Of a stretch of 64,000 bases of DNA, positions 1 through 8,861 are shown piece by piece. The DNA is taken from assembly GCA_964586785.1 (NCBI GenBank), contig CAZPHS010000009.1, positions 1-64,000 on the forward strand. Direction: 5' to 3'. Position numbers and translations under genes: made by a program. This stretch comes from SZUA-584 sp041656035. GTDB taxonomy: Bacteria; Bacillota; Clostridia; Christensenellales; SZUA-584. Position 1 is the first letter of the stretch. Every line of letters starts with the position of its first letter. Below the pieces are notes generated by a model. That model was not told where the DNA came from, searched no databases, and saw only the letters and a list, made by a program, of their open reading frames with translations.

Positions 1-100
1 GCACGTTTCATTATGTTTTGTGCCTTTCGCAGAAAGGAATGGTCATATAAATGAAAAATATAAAAACAGGAGAAATTTGCAGAAGGATTTAAATATAAAT

Positions 101-1579
101 CTACAGTTTAATTATCTTTGTTGCCACATTTTCTACGAAAGCTTTGTCATGCTCCACAAAAATAATAGTCGGTTGATACTTAAGCAATAATTCCTCCAGC
201 TGTATTCTTGATATAACATCAATAAAATTCAGGGGTTCGTCCCATACATATAGATGTGCTTTTTCGCATAGACTTCTTGCAATCAATACCTTTTTCTTCT
301 GACCGCCACTAAAGTTCTCAATATTATTATCAAAAAGCTCTCTTGAAAAATCCAGCTTTCTTAGAATTGCCTTAAACAGACTCTCGTCAATGCTATTATT
401 TTCAGCAAACATTGAAAGATTACCGCTCAAATTGTCTGTTATCTGTGAAACGTAGGATATTATCAGTCGGTCACTTTTTATCAACTCTCCCGTATGCGGA
501 ATATTTTCTCCGCACAATAGTTTTAACAGGCTCGATTTACCGCAACCATTTTTGCCTTTTAGCGCAATTCTATCTCCTTGGCAAATTTGAAAATTCACAT
601 TGTCGCAGATAGTTCTGCCCCCATAAGTGATGGACATGTCTTTAAACTCAGCCAAAGTATTGTTATAGAAATTAAACGGAGTTATTTTAAGGCTTTCAGA
701 GGTTTCTATATTTTTCAACAACCTCGCTTTTTGTTCGATTTTATTTGTTTGCCTTGTCTCGATATTCTTAGCACGTTTCATCATCTTTGCGGCTTTATGA
801 CCCACATATCCTTTATCCAGTTTACTGCCGGAATTGGTAGTTCCCTTTTTTGTTTTTTCAACGCTGTTTGACCAGTCGCTGGTTCTATTAGCCGCAGCAG
901 ACAGCCTTTTTATGTCACCTTTCAGCTTTTCGTTCTCAGTAATTTCGAAGGAATCCTGCCGTTTCTTGTTTTCCCACCACTGACCGAAATTTCCCCTGCA
1001 TACCTCTATATTTGTTTTGTTGATAGCAAGGATATGATCAATGCAATTATCAAGGAAGTACCTGTCATGTGATACGAGGATGTAACCCTTCTTACTCGCA
1101 AGGTATTTACTCAAGGTTTCTCTTGCCTCAGAATCAAGATGATTGGTCGGCTCATCTATCAGTAAGAACGCATTCTCTTTAAGGAATAATGCCGCGAGCA
1201 TAGTTTTCGTCTGTTCACCTTTAGACAAGGTATAAAACTCTCTGTACATAATATCATTATCTGAATCAAGCAAAGAGATTTCTTTGAATACCTTCCAGTC
1301 CTCAACGTTTGGCACAATCCCTCGAATTACATCAATAGCAAGGCGTTGTCCGTGTTTTACTTCATATGGGAAGTATTCAAATTCTACATCCGCCGAGATT
1401 GAACCCGTGTATTCGTATTTGCCAAGCAACAACTTTAAAAATGTAGTTTTGCCTCTGCCATTGCGTCCTGTAAAGCCAAGTTTCCAGTTAGTGTCGATTT
1501 GGAAACTTACATCCTCAAAAATATTTATATATGATCCATCATAAGTGAAATTTAATTTATTTACGCTGATTAAAGACAT
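101..1579 (-). CDS. Lsa-type ABC-F ribosomal protection protein (lincosamide/streptogramin A/pleuromutilin resistance)
   Basis: A 492-residue soluble protein with two ABC ATPase domains and no membrane segments, the ABC-F layout. Domain 1 has Walker A GRNGRGKT (38-45), a variant signature LSKGEQ (118-123) and Walker B with IDEPTNHLD (141-149). Domain 2 has GKNGCGKS (342-349), FSGGQ (423-427) and VWDEP (445-449). The basic interdomain linker (about 195-300) carries a KLDKGYVGHKAAK stretch of the kind seen in Lsa/Vga/CplR proteins. Family knowledge: these enter the ribosomal E site and dislodge peptidyl-transferase antibiotics. Length and N-terminus resemble Lsa(B). The start has an AAAGGAGG Shine-Dalgarno (SD), which is itself inside an attenuator hairpin. 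The gene reads as more AT-rich than the neighbouring cluster, so lateral acquisition is possible, but no mobile-element ends were seen. The exact drug spectrum cannot be read from sequence. Confidence 0.9.
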   Translation of the reverse strand: MSLISVNKLNFTYDGSYINIFEDVSFQIDTNWKLGFTGRNGRGKTTFLKLLLGKYEYTGSISADVEFEYFPYEVKHGQRLAIDVIRGIVPNVEDWKVFKEISLLDSDNDIMYREFYTLSKGEQTKTMLAALFLKENAFLLIDEPTNHLDSEARETLSKYLASKKGYILVSHDRYFLDNCIDHILAINKTNIEVCRGNFGQWWENKKRQDSFEITENEKLKGDIKRLSAAANRTSDWSNSVEKTKKGTTNSGSKLDKGYVGHKAAKMMKRAKNIETRQTNKIEQKARLLKNIETSESLKITPFNFYNNTLAEFKDMSITYGGRTICDNVNFQICQGDRIALKGKNGCGKSSLLKLLCGENIPHTGELIKSDRLIISYVSQITDNLSGNLSMFAENNSIDESLFKAILRKLDFSRELFDNNIENFSGGQKKKVLIARSLCEKAHLYVWDEPLNFIDVISRIQLEELLLKYQPTIIFVEHDKAFVENVATKIIKL

Positions 1580-1585
1580 AATTAG

Positions 1586-1677
1586 TCCTCCTTTGGTTTT
1601 ATATTATCAAAGGCGGAACTTAGGGCAGTTTATTACTCCATATAGCCACTGCCAATCTCATCCGCCGCTATATGGAG
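1586..1677 (-). promoter_or_regulatory. Translational attenuator upstream of the ABC-F gene
   Basis: Three mutually exclusive pairings are visible. A: a perfect 11-bp hairpin CTCCATATAGC/GCTATATGGAG (1667-1677 with 1636-1646) inside the leader ORF. B: a 10-bp stem with one mismatch (1608-1617 with 1586-1595, 12-nt loop) that buries the SD of the ABC-F gene. C: an alternative pairing of 1661-1666 and 1648-1653, which lie in the loop of hairpin A, with 1612-1617 and 1624-1629 (GGCGGA/TCCGCC and GGCAGT/ACTGCC). C would open hairpin B and free the SD. This matches the known antibiotic-induced stalling logic of resistance leaders. The switching itself is inferred. Confidence 0.75.
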
Positions 1678-1710
1678 ATTATCATGTACAGCTTCTATCT
1701 CATTGCTCAT
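1633..1710 (-). CDS. Leader peptide of the ABC-F resistance gene (25 residues)
   Basis: A short ORF starting MSNEIEAVHDNL and ending SGYME, then TAA with a second in-frame TAA directly after. It has a plausible SD (AGCAGGTG) just upstream of its ATG and ends 53 nt before the ABC-F start codon. Its last codons form both arms of the 11-bp hairpin described for the attenuator, so ribosome position on this ORF would decide which downstream structure forms. Leader peptides with this role are known ahead of erm, cat, vga, msr and lsa-type genes. I do not recognise this peptide sequence itself, and the stall codon cannot be predicted. Confidence 0.7.
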   Translation of the reverse strand: MSNEIEAVHDNLHIAADEIGSGYME

Positions 1711-1915
1711 TATTGACACCTGCTTTATAATTTCAGTGCATAGTATTTTTCTTTCAAATCTCAAAAAACCTTATTCATGAGCTTTTTAATTTGTAACTAA
1801 AATAATAGCACGATTCTTAATACTCGTCCACATAGCGGATAAGCTGTCCGCGAAGACCCGGGCGGCGGGATATACGGTTATGCTATAATTTAGTCAATAT
1901 ACCGCTTGGCTCTTA
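1711..1915. other. Intergenic region between the divergent ABC-F and small-protein genes
   Basis: AT-rich to about 1820, where the ABC-F promoter should lie on the minus strand, but no convincing -35/-10 pair stood out. Further right there is a small GCGGA/TCCGC inverted repeat (1835-1839 and 1847-1851) and an extended -10-like TGCTATAAT (1881-1889) on the plus strand without a matching -35. No gene is visible. Confidence 0.4.
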
Positions 1916-1944
1916 TTGACGAAGACACGGCAATATGATATATT
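1916..1944 (+). promoter_or_regulatory. Sigma-A promoter of the 77-residue protein gene
   Basis: TTGACG (1916-1921), a 17-nt spacer and TATATT (1939-1944), placed about 50 nt before the start codon at 1996. This is close to the vegetative consensus. Confidence 0.7.
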
Positions 1945-1995
1945 GTTTCTGGCGCATGGCAATGCGGCCAAATATTCGAATAAGGAGGGAATAAC

Positions 1996-2229
1996 ATGAA
2001 AATTAAGAACATTAACGAACCGCAGAAATTCTTTGAAACACTCAAACAATGCAAAGGCAAAATTGAGCTGGTAACTTCAGAGGGCGACAGGCTCAATCTA
2101 AAATCAACGCTCTGCCAGTACATCATGCTTACGCAGATGTTCTCGGAAGCTAAGATTGACGAGCTCGAGCTGCTTGTCTCAGAGCCGGAAGATTTGAACC
2201 TGCTGCTAAATTATCTGGTTAGGGGATAA
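1996..2229 (+). CDS. Small conserved hypothetical protein (77 aa)
   Basis: A 77-residue soluble, mixed-charge protein starting MKIKNINEPQKFFE, preceded by a strong SD (AAGGAGGG) and its own sigma-A promoter, and followed within 20 nt by a rho-independent terminator. It is therefore a monocistronic unit. No Cys motif, signal peptide or membrane segment is visible, and I see no nucleic-acid-binding motif. Predicted short beta strands (KIELVTSEGDRLNL) are followed by a helical, Leu-rich second half. Small proteins of this appearance occur in Clostridia, but I cannot name a function. The antisense ORF over it has no SD and is rejected. Confidence 0.8.
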   Translation: MKIKNINEPQKFFETLKQCKGKIELVTSEGDRLNLKSTLCQYIMLTQMFSEAKIDELELLVSEPEDLNLLLNYLVRG

Positions 2230-2246
2230 CCAAATCTTCAAAAGTC

Positions 2247-2269
2247 AGCCGCTGATACGCGGCTTTTTT
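2247..2269 (+). terminator. Rho-independent terminator of the 77-aa gene
   Basis: Perfect 6-bp stem AGCCGC/GCGGCT with a 6-nt loop (TGATAC), followed by a run of T. It separates the small gene from addB. Confidence 0.85.
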
Positions 2270-2339
2270 GATATACGGATGTACTTTTTTCAGTACAGGC
2301 GCCGTGTTAGAATATAACAAACAAGAAAGGGGCGATGGC

Positions 2340-5300
2340 GTGGGTTTAAGTATTATAACCGGACGCGCGGGAAGCGGAAAAAGCCGATTCCTTATGGCGA
2401 AAATAAAAGAGCTTCTTAAAAATCCATACGAAAAAATAATAGTTATCGTCCCCGGTCAGCTTACTTTTGATACCGAAAAAAGAATAATGGAAGAATGCGG
2501 CACAGAGGGGTTTCTTGGAGCGCAGGTGCTAAGCATAACAAGGCTCGCGTTAAAAATTCTCGACAAAACGGGCGCCGAAACGTTTTTATCCAACGCGCAA
2601 AAAGCCGTGGCGTGTCATTTGGCGCTTTTGGCTTTCGACAGCCCTTTTGGCGGCGCGGGTCATTTGCCTGATTTTGAAATCTGCCTTGCCGAACTTTTTA
2701 CGCGGCTTAAAAGCTATTGCCATACTCCGCAGAGCATAAAGTATGCCGCGGAACGTACGGACAGCGCGGTTTTTGGCGAAAAGCTGTCTGACATTGCCAA
2801 AGTATACGAAAAATACACACAGATATGCGAGAGCAGGGCTGATACGGCGGATATGTATATTCTGGCAGCCGAAAAAATAAAGCAGGCGGATTTGCGCGAT
2901 GCTTATGTGTTTATAGACGGAATGGACAGCTTCTCGCCCGCCGTTATGATTTTGCTGCGGCAGTTAATGGCATTGTCAAAGCAAACATACGCCGCTTTCC
3001 GCGCTGAAGGGGATGGCGCCGATTCCGATTTGTTTGCTTCCGAAAAGCGTGATATGGATAGCTTGATAAGCGCGGCCGCCGGTCTTGACATAGAAATAAT
3101 AACAGACCCCGCCGCTCTTGATATACCGGACAGATACGGCGGCAAAGCGATTAAGTTTTTGGAAGAGAATCTTTACAGCTATCCGTATACTCCGTATCGC
3201 GGCGCGCCCGATGGCATACGTATTATAGAGGCAAACGATATCGAGCAGGAAGTTAAAGCGTTGGCCGCCAATATAATAGGCGAAGTTCAAAGAGGAAAAC
3301 GCTTCCGTGATATTGCCGTCGCGGTTGGAGCGATAGATAAATATTTGCCCGCTATAAAGTCCGTATTCGCGCAATGCGGCATATCTTACTTTATTGATGA
3401 GAGGCGCAGACTTTCCGAAAACACGTATTTTAGTTTTTTGTACAGCGCTCTTTGCGCAGCCGCGGGCGATTACAGCGCGGTTGAGGGCTATGTTTTCAGC
3501 GAATATTCTCCAATAAGCGTACGGCAGCGCACCGCGCTGAAAAGTTATACGCGGCGATACGCATTAAAAGGCTGGCACTATTATAAAAAGTTTATTTACG
3601 GCAGCGACGCGCGTGAGATGGAATCTATACGCGAGGAGGCGATGCGCTCTCTTAACACTTTGGCCGAAGGCATAGGCGAGATCGACCCCCGGGCGCAGAT
3701 AAATTCCATTTACGGTTTTTTGGATGAATGCTCTGTTTGCACAAAAATTGAGGCGCTGTGCGAAAATATAGACGAGGCTTTTTTATACGGCGAAAAAGCG
3801 TATCTATCACAGCTGTATGATAAAAGCATAGAGACGCTTGGGGGCATAGCAAGCATTGCCGAGGGGTCGCCGGTTACTCCAAAAACGCTGTGCGGTCTTG
3901 TAAAGACGGGTTTTGAATCTGTAAATATAGCCGTAATACCCCCCGCCACGGATGAAGTGGCGGTTTATGATATATCCGTTGCCCGCCTGCCGGGAATTGA
4001 CGCGCTTTTCGCTGTGGGCGTGCATGACGGCGTTTGGCCTTCACGCGATGATACGGCTGATATTATACCCGCGGCGCAGCTTGAAATTATATATAAGTGC
4101 GGCGTTGATATCGGCTTATATGACCCGTCGGAACAAAAACTAAAGGTATATACCGCGCTTGCTAAGCCTAAAGAGAGGCTTGTATTAAGCTATAACACAC
4201 AGACCGGACAGCCGTCGATTATAATTGACAGAATAAAGCGCCTATTTCCCAAACTGGCGGTTGAAAAGCCCGATATGCCCCTCGCGCGCGTCGCGGACAT
4301 AGAATCCGAGGCGCTTTTAGCGCTTGCCGAAACGCTGCGCGGCAAAGAGCCGGATGATAAGCTTCTTAGCGGCTTATCATACCGTCTGGCAAACCCGAAA
4401 TGGCGTAACGCCGTTTGGGAATTGCTTTTGCGCACGAACGCCGCAATGCCTTTGGACGATAAAACGGCGTCGGCGCTTTACGGCGGTATGCGCTGCAGCG
4501 CCACGCGTATAGAAAACTATTATAAATGCCCTTATAAGCACTTTCTTGATTACGGGCTGAAATTAAAGCCCAAGCGAGATTACGTACACGACCGTATAGA
4601 TATAGGCTCGTATATGCATTTTACCCTCGATTTGTTTACTAAAAAACTGCTTTGTGATTCCGCGGATATAAAAAAGCTGACCGCGGACGAAACGGAGCAA
4701 CGTATGATTGAAGCGGCAAACGCGGCCGCGGAGCAGTATGATAACGGCAAGCTGCTCGGGGACGAGCGTTTCGCCTTATTAAGGATGCAGCTTGAGAAGG
4801 AGCTTATAGACACCGCGAAGCGCGTTCGAAGCCATATGATTGGAAGCGGCGCTTCTATATACGCCAGCGAATTAATATTTGAGAACGAAGTGGAGACGGA
4901 AGACGGCGTCATTTCAATCACCGGCAAAATTGACAGGATTGACAATATGGACGGATACTTTCGTGTCGTGGATTACAAGTCGTCAAAAACCAAGCCGGAT
5001 TTGGACGGGCTGGCGGCGGGCACTTCTATACAGCTTGCCGTATACATAGACGCCGCTAAACGGACGTTTGCGGATTTGGAGCCCGCCGGAGGCTATTATA
5101 TGAGAATTGGCGAAAAGTATTGCGAAAGCGCGGAGCAGGCGCGGAAAGACTCGAGAATGATGGGTATATCGCTTTTTGACGCCGACGTGCTTGCGGGTTT
5201 TAGTTCAGTGCTGCCGTCGGGGAGCTTTTCGGCTATAGACCAGGCGCTGACGGCATCGGGCGAGCTTAACAGGCGCGGAGCGGCCAGACTGTTTTCGGCG

Positions 5301-5528
5301 TGGGAATTTAAAGCGCTGCTGTCGTTTACCCGCCGCATGATTAAAGAGGCGGCAAAACGGATATATCGTGGTGATACGCAAATCTGCCCGACCGATAAAG
5401 CGTGCGAGTACTGCGATTATGGGTCGATATGCCGGTTTAATACTAACTATACGGGAAACACAATACGGGAGACCGCGCCCTTTGACCGGACGCTTCTTAG
5501 CGGGGAGTGCGATAATGGAAAAGCGTAG
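2340..5528 (+). CDS. addB: ATP-dependent helicase/deoxyribonuclease subunit B (AddB)
   Basis: The AddAB complex resects double-strand breaks and loads RecA, replacing RecBCD in Bacillota. The protein is about 1062 residues from the preferred GTG start, which has an AAGAAAGGGG SD about 6 nt upstream and leaves the Walker A GRAGSGKS at residues 8-15, as usual for AddB. An in-frame upstream ATG at 2268 overlaps the previous terminator and is unlikely. The C-terminal part carries the RecB-type nuclease (DRID, then VVDYKSSK), flanked by the four Cys of the 4Fe-4S cluster: one in YYKCPYKHF and three in CEYCDYGSIC near the end. It overlaps addA by 14 nt, so translation is probably coupled. Confidence 0.95.
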   Translation: MGLSIITGRAGSGKSRFLMAKIKELLKNPYEKIIVIVPGQLTFDTEKRIMEECGTEGFLGAQVLSITRLALKILDKTGAETFLSNAQKAVACHLALLAFDSPFGGAGHLPDFEICLAELFTRLKSYCHTPQSIKYAAERTDSAVFGEKLSDIAKVYEKYTQICESRADTADMYILAAEKIKQADLRDAYVFIDGMDSFSPAVMILLRQLMALSKQTYAAFRAEGDGADSDLFASEKRDMDSLISAAAGLDIEIITDPAALDIPDRYGGKAIKFLEENLYSYPYTPYRGAPDGIRIIEANDIEQEVKALAANIIGEVQRGKRFRDIAVAVGAIDKYLPAIKSVFAQCGISYFIDERRRLSENTYFSFLYSALCAAAGDYSAVEGYVFSEYSPISVRQRTALKSYTRRYALKGWHYYKKFIYGSDAREMESIREEAMRSLNTLAEGIGEIDPRAQINSIYGFLDECSVCTKIEALCENIDEAFLYGEKAYLSQLYDKSIETLGGIASIAEGSPVTPKTLCGLVKTGFESVNIAVIPPATDEVAVYDISVARLPGIDALFAVGVHDGVWPSRDDTADIIPAAQLEIIYKCGVDIGLYDPSEQKLKVYTALAKPKERLVLSYNTQTGQPSIIIDRIKRLFPKLAVEKPDMPLARVADIESEALLALAETLRGKEPDDKLLSGLSYRLANPKWRNAVWELLLRTNAAMPLDDKTASALYGGMRCSATRIENYYKCPYKHFLDYGLKLKPKRDYVHDRIDIGSYMHFTLDLFTKKLLCDSADIKKLTADETEQRMIEAANAAAEQYDNGKLLGDERFALLRMQLEKELIDTAKRVRSHMIGSGASIYASELIFENEVETEDGVISITGKIDRIDNMDGYFRVVDYKSSKTKPDLDGLAAGTSIQLAVYIDAAKRTFADLEPAGGYYMRIGEKYCESAEQARKDSRMMGISLFDADVLAGFSSVLPSGSFSAIDQALTASGELNRRGAARLFSAWEFKALLSFTRRMIKEAAKRIYRGDTQICPTDKACEYCDYGSICRFNTNYTGNTIRETAPFDRTLLSGECDNGKA

Positions 5529-8500
5529 ATGGAACGACAGGCAGCGGGAGGCTATTGACGCACGCGGCGGAAGCGTTGTTGTGTCCGCCGCGGCGGGCAG
5601 CGGCAAAACGAGCGTTTTGACCGAGCGTGTGCTTGCGCTTATTGAAGAGGGCGAAGATATTGAACGGATGCTTATTGTTACCTTCACCAATCTTGCGGCA
5701 AGCGAGATGCGGGAACGTATTTACAGGCGCTTGCAGGAGGCGGGGCTTTCATCTCCGCGCTTTGCGGCGCAGGCGGAAAAATGCGCTTTTGCGGATATAT
5801 CCACGCTTCACGCGTTCTGCGGGCGGCTTATAAGGGAAAACTTTGTTTACGCGGGTACATCTCCGGCATTCGCGATAGCGGATGAAGCTTTAACCTCGCG
5901 GCTAAAGCAGTCCGCTTTCGAGCAGTCGCTTGATTATGTCGCGCGGCAGCCGGAGCATTATCCGATGGTTCAAAAGTACGCCGTACGCGGGGACACCGGC
6001 AACATACAAAGAATAGTATTTACAATCTACGCGCGCGCCGCAAGCCTTAACGACCCGCAGGGCTGGCTTGACAATGCACGTTTAAATTTTGACGGCGGCG
6101 ATTTTATTTATGTTCTTTTCGAGCAGTTTTGCCGCATGGTTCGCGAGACAGCCGGCGACGCTTTACCGTATTTGCAAAAACGGACGGATATATTGAGGGA
6201 GCGCGGATTTGCCGAACAAGCCGACGCGAGCGAACGGGACGGCGCTTTGTTCCGCAGCCGGGCTGAGAATTTGAGTATAAGCGGCGTGCGGCTGCCAAAG
6301 GCCGCGGAGATAGTCTTTAAAGGGGCGCCAAACGGTGAGAGCAAAAAACTGACTAATTACGTAAACGGATTATTCGAAGAGCTGCGCCGATACGAGGGCG
6401 ATTTTGCGGGTAAGATAGAAAAAGAGCTCTCCTTGACCGCAAACGACGGGCGCTATTTTATTGATTTGACGCAATTATTCATGGAAAAGTACGCAAAGCT
6501 CAAACGTGATAAAAACCTTTTGGATCACGATGATACCATGCACTTTGCGCTGCGCGCGCTTTACGCCGATGATGTGGCGCAGCATTATAAGGAACGGTAT
6601 ACGCATGTCTTTGTGGACGAATATCAGGATATAAACGGTGTTCAGCATGAAATAATAAAACGGCTGCAACGCGGCGGAAACGATTTTCTTGTAGGCGACG
6701 CTAAACAGTGCATTTATACATTCCGCGAATCGAACCCTAAACTGCTTTTGCAAAGATGCGGGGAGCTGAAGGATAACGGTTTAATTGAAATGAATACGAA
6801 TTACCGGAGTGCTCCGGCCGTAATTGATTTTATTAACGGCGTAATGCGCCATATGATGAGCGCGGACGCGGGGGGAATAGAATATTCCGGAGGACAGGCG
6901 CTTAAGGCAGGAATGAAAGGGCGGGGGAACGTTTCAATAGTTTTGGCGGGGAGTGAAGTAGAGGACAACCTTAACGCCGAGGCGGCCGAATTGGCGGAGC
7001 AGATAAAAACACTTGTCAGTAAGGGGTTTGATTATAAAGAGATAGCTGTGCTAAGGCCTGAAATGAGCCGGTCGGGGCAGCATATAGCGGCCGCGCTTAA
7101 TGCCGCCGGTATTCCGGCCGTTAACGGTTTCGGGGCGGCAAAATCAGATTACGCCGAGCTTGAGGTTTTTAAGAATCTGCTTCTGATTATTGATAATAAT
7201 GAAGACGACGCCGCTCTTTTAAGCGTGATGCGTTATCCCTATTTTTCATTTACGGAGCCTGAGCTTGCGATGATTAGGATTGCCCAAAAGCCGGACGCCG
7301 GCGACGAGGGATATTGCCGCGCGGTAAACGCATTTAACCAAAACTCTCGGCTCGGGGAAAAGGTGCGGGAGTTTTTGAACGAAATACAAACATATAAACG
7401 GGTAAGCGAGTGCATGAAACTGCCGGACTTTCTTTTCTGGCTCAGGGAGCGGATAAAGCTGAAAGATTTCGCGGTTACCTCTCCCGGAGGCGTTGGCTGT
7501 GACGCCGCTATAGGAGCGTTTATAAGCGCCGTATCTTCACAAAAACCCTTATGCCTGGCGGATGTGCTGGCAGCCGCCGACAGGGCCGGCTCGGCCGGCG
7601 ACGCGCAGCAAAGCCCGAAAGACGCGGGCGGCGTTTATCTGACCACAATACATAAATCGAAAGGGCTTGAATTTCGCGCGGTAATCCTTTCGGGGCTGCA
7701 TAAGGTTATAGACCAAAGAGACGCCAAAGGCGCGGTGCTTGTAGGGCGCGATTTAGGGCTCGCGCTTGACGTATTAGACGAGCAGTCGCTTCTGCGGCGG
7801 CCGACGTTTCACAGAATGGCGGTTGCCCGCGGCATATTGCGTGAAAAAACAAGCGAGACGATAAGGCTTTTATATGTGGGCATGACGCGCGCCATAGAAC
7901 AGCTGATACTGCTTGGCGCGGGCGCGGACATAAGAGAGTCTTGGCTTGAAGATAAGCCCGCGGGCTGGCAGCATAAAGCGTATAGATTCTTTGACCTGCT
8001 TATGCCCGCCGTACAAATGATGTGCAAAAAAGGCGATATGGATTTGGCCGATATAGTGACGATATCACAAAAGAACGAAGAGCCAAAAAAGCCTATGGAT
8101 AAAGAGCTGCGGCTTAAGGCTGTTTTCGCGCATGCCGAAAAAGCGCAGCCTTCGGATATTTTTAACGGGTACGCGTATGCCAAAGATATAGGGGTGCCGT
8201 CAAAGGTTGGCGTATCCACATTAAAACGGCTTGAGGAGGACAGGGTATTTACGCCGGTTAATATTACCGCTCAGCAGGACGGCGTAACAGCGGCGCAGCG
8301 GGGCACCATGACACATCGCATACTTGAATACACCGGACTTGAGAAGAAAACGCGGCGTGAAGTTGAGGCGATTATATCGGAGCTTGAGAATAGAAAGATA
8401 TTTGAAGCAGGCGCGGGAGAGCATATTAATGTGGAATCTATCTGTTTATTCCTTCAAAGCAATCTGGCGCGGCGCGCGCGGCAAGCGGAAAAACGCCTGT

Positions 8501-8796
8501 TTGAGCAACCGTTCTGCTTAAAAATGAAAGCGAGCGAATGCGGTTTAAAATCCGGCTCCGATGAGACGGTTATTGTGCAAGGAATAATAGACCTGTGTTT
8601 TCTCGAAAATAACAAATGGATAATAATTGATTATAAAACCGACGCGATAAACTTAAGCGACGCGCCGAAAGCGGCTTGTAAATATGCGCTGCAGCTAAAG
8701 CTTTACGCGCGGGCGCTCGAGAGAATTACATTATTGCCCGTTGCCGAAAAATACGTGTATTACCTTTCCGCGAACACTGCCGTGCGGCTCGGCTGA
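5515..8796 (+). CDS. addA: ATP-dependent helicase/nuclease subunit A (AddA)
   Basis: UvrD/RecB-like SF1A helicase with a C-terminal RecB nuclease domain, the partner of AddB. From the ATG at 5515 the protein is 1093 residues and begins MEKRRWNDRQREAID. This is the usual Q-motif start and lies inside the end of addB. Motif I is AAAGSGKTS (25-33). DEYQDIN (motif II) and QCIYTFR (motif III) follow, with TTIHKSKGLEF and LLYVGMTRA (motifs V-VI) further on. The nuclease motif is IIIDYKTDA near the C-terminus. The upstream in-frame extension to 5368 is only read-through inside addB. Confidence 0.95.
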   Translation: MEKRRWNDRQREAIDARGGSVVVSAAAGSGKTSVLTERVLALIEEGEDIERMLIVTFTNLAASEMRERIYRRLQEAGLSSPRFAAQAEKCAFADISTLHAFCGRLIRENFVYAGTSPAFAIADEALTSRLKQSAFEQSLDYVARQPEHYPMVQKYAVRGDTGNIQRIVFTIYARAASLNDPQGWLDNARLNFDGGDFIYVLFEQFCRMVRETAGDALPYLQKRTDILRERGFAEQADASERDGALFRSRAENLSISGVRLPKAAEIVFKGAPNGESKKLTNYVNGLFEELRRYEGDFAGKIEKELSLTANDGRYFIDLTQLFMEKYAKLKRDKNLLDHDDTMHFALRALYADDVAQHYKERYTHVFVDEYQDINGVQHEIIKRLQRGGNDFLVGDAKQCIYTFRESNPKLLLQRCGELKDNGLIEMNTNYRSAPAVIDFINGVMRHMMSADAGGIEYSGGQALKAGMKGRGNVSIVLAGSEVEDNLNAEAAELAEQIKTLVSKGFDYKEIAVLRPEMSRSGQHIAAALNAAGIPAVNGFGAAKSDYAELEVFKNLLLIIDNNEDDAALLSVMRYPYFSFTEPELAMIRIAQKPDAGDEGYCRAVNAFNQNSRLGEKVREFLNEIQTYKRVSECMKLPDFLFWLRERIKLKDFAVTSPGGVGCDAAIGAFISAVSSQKPLCLADVLAAADRAGSAGDAQQSPKDAGGVYLTTIHKSKGLEFRAVILSGLHKVIDQRDAKGAVLVGRDLGLALDVLDEQSLLRRPTFHRMAVARGILREKTSETIRLLYVGMTRAIEQLILLGAGADIRESWLEDKPAGWQHKAYRFFDLLMPAVQMMCKKGDMDLADIVTISQKNEEPKKPMDKELRLKAVFAHAEKAQPSDIFNGYAYAKDIGVPSKVGVSTLKRLEEDRVFTPVNITAQQDGVTAAQRGTMTHRILEYTGLEKKTRREVEAIISELENRKIFEAGAGEHINVESICLFLQSNLARRARQAEKRLFEQPFCLKMKASECGLKSGSDETVIVQGIIDLCFLENNKWIIIDYKTDAINLSDAPKAACKYALQLKLYARALERITLLPVAEKYVYYLSANTAVRLG

Positions 8797-8817
8797 AAAG
8801 CCATCGCAGAATATAAC

Positions 8818-8844
8818 AAAAAAGCGCCGAACCCTAAGCGCTTT
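8818..8844 (-). terminator. Terminator of the che/HD-GYP operon (also facing addA)
   Basis: 7-bp stem AAAGCGC/GCGCTTT with a 10-nt loop. On the minus strand it is followed by six T, fitting termination of the leftward che operon. On the plus strand the T-run is only three, so it would be weak for addA. Confidence 0.75.
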
Positions 8845-8861
8845 AACATTGCCGCGCATTA

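Noticed and set aside
1..100. A gene or terminator left of the ABC-F gene
   Set aside because: Only a 6-bp stem CCTTTC/GAAAGG (23-37) without a T-run and a 13-codon ORF are visible. This is not sufficient.
1890..2126. Minus-strand ORF of 78 codons over the 77-residue gene
   Set aside because: No SD, unusual composition and antisense to a gene with good expression signals.
2268..2339. Upstream ATG extension of addB
   Set aside because: It overlaps the preceding terminator and lacks an SD. The GTG at 2340 has both an SD and the family N-terminus.
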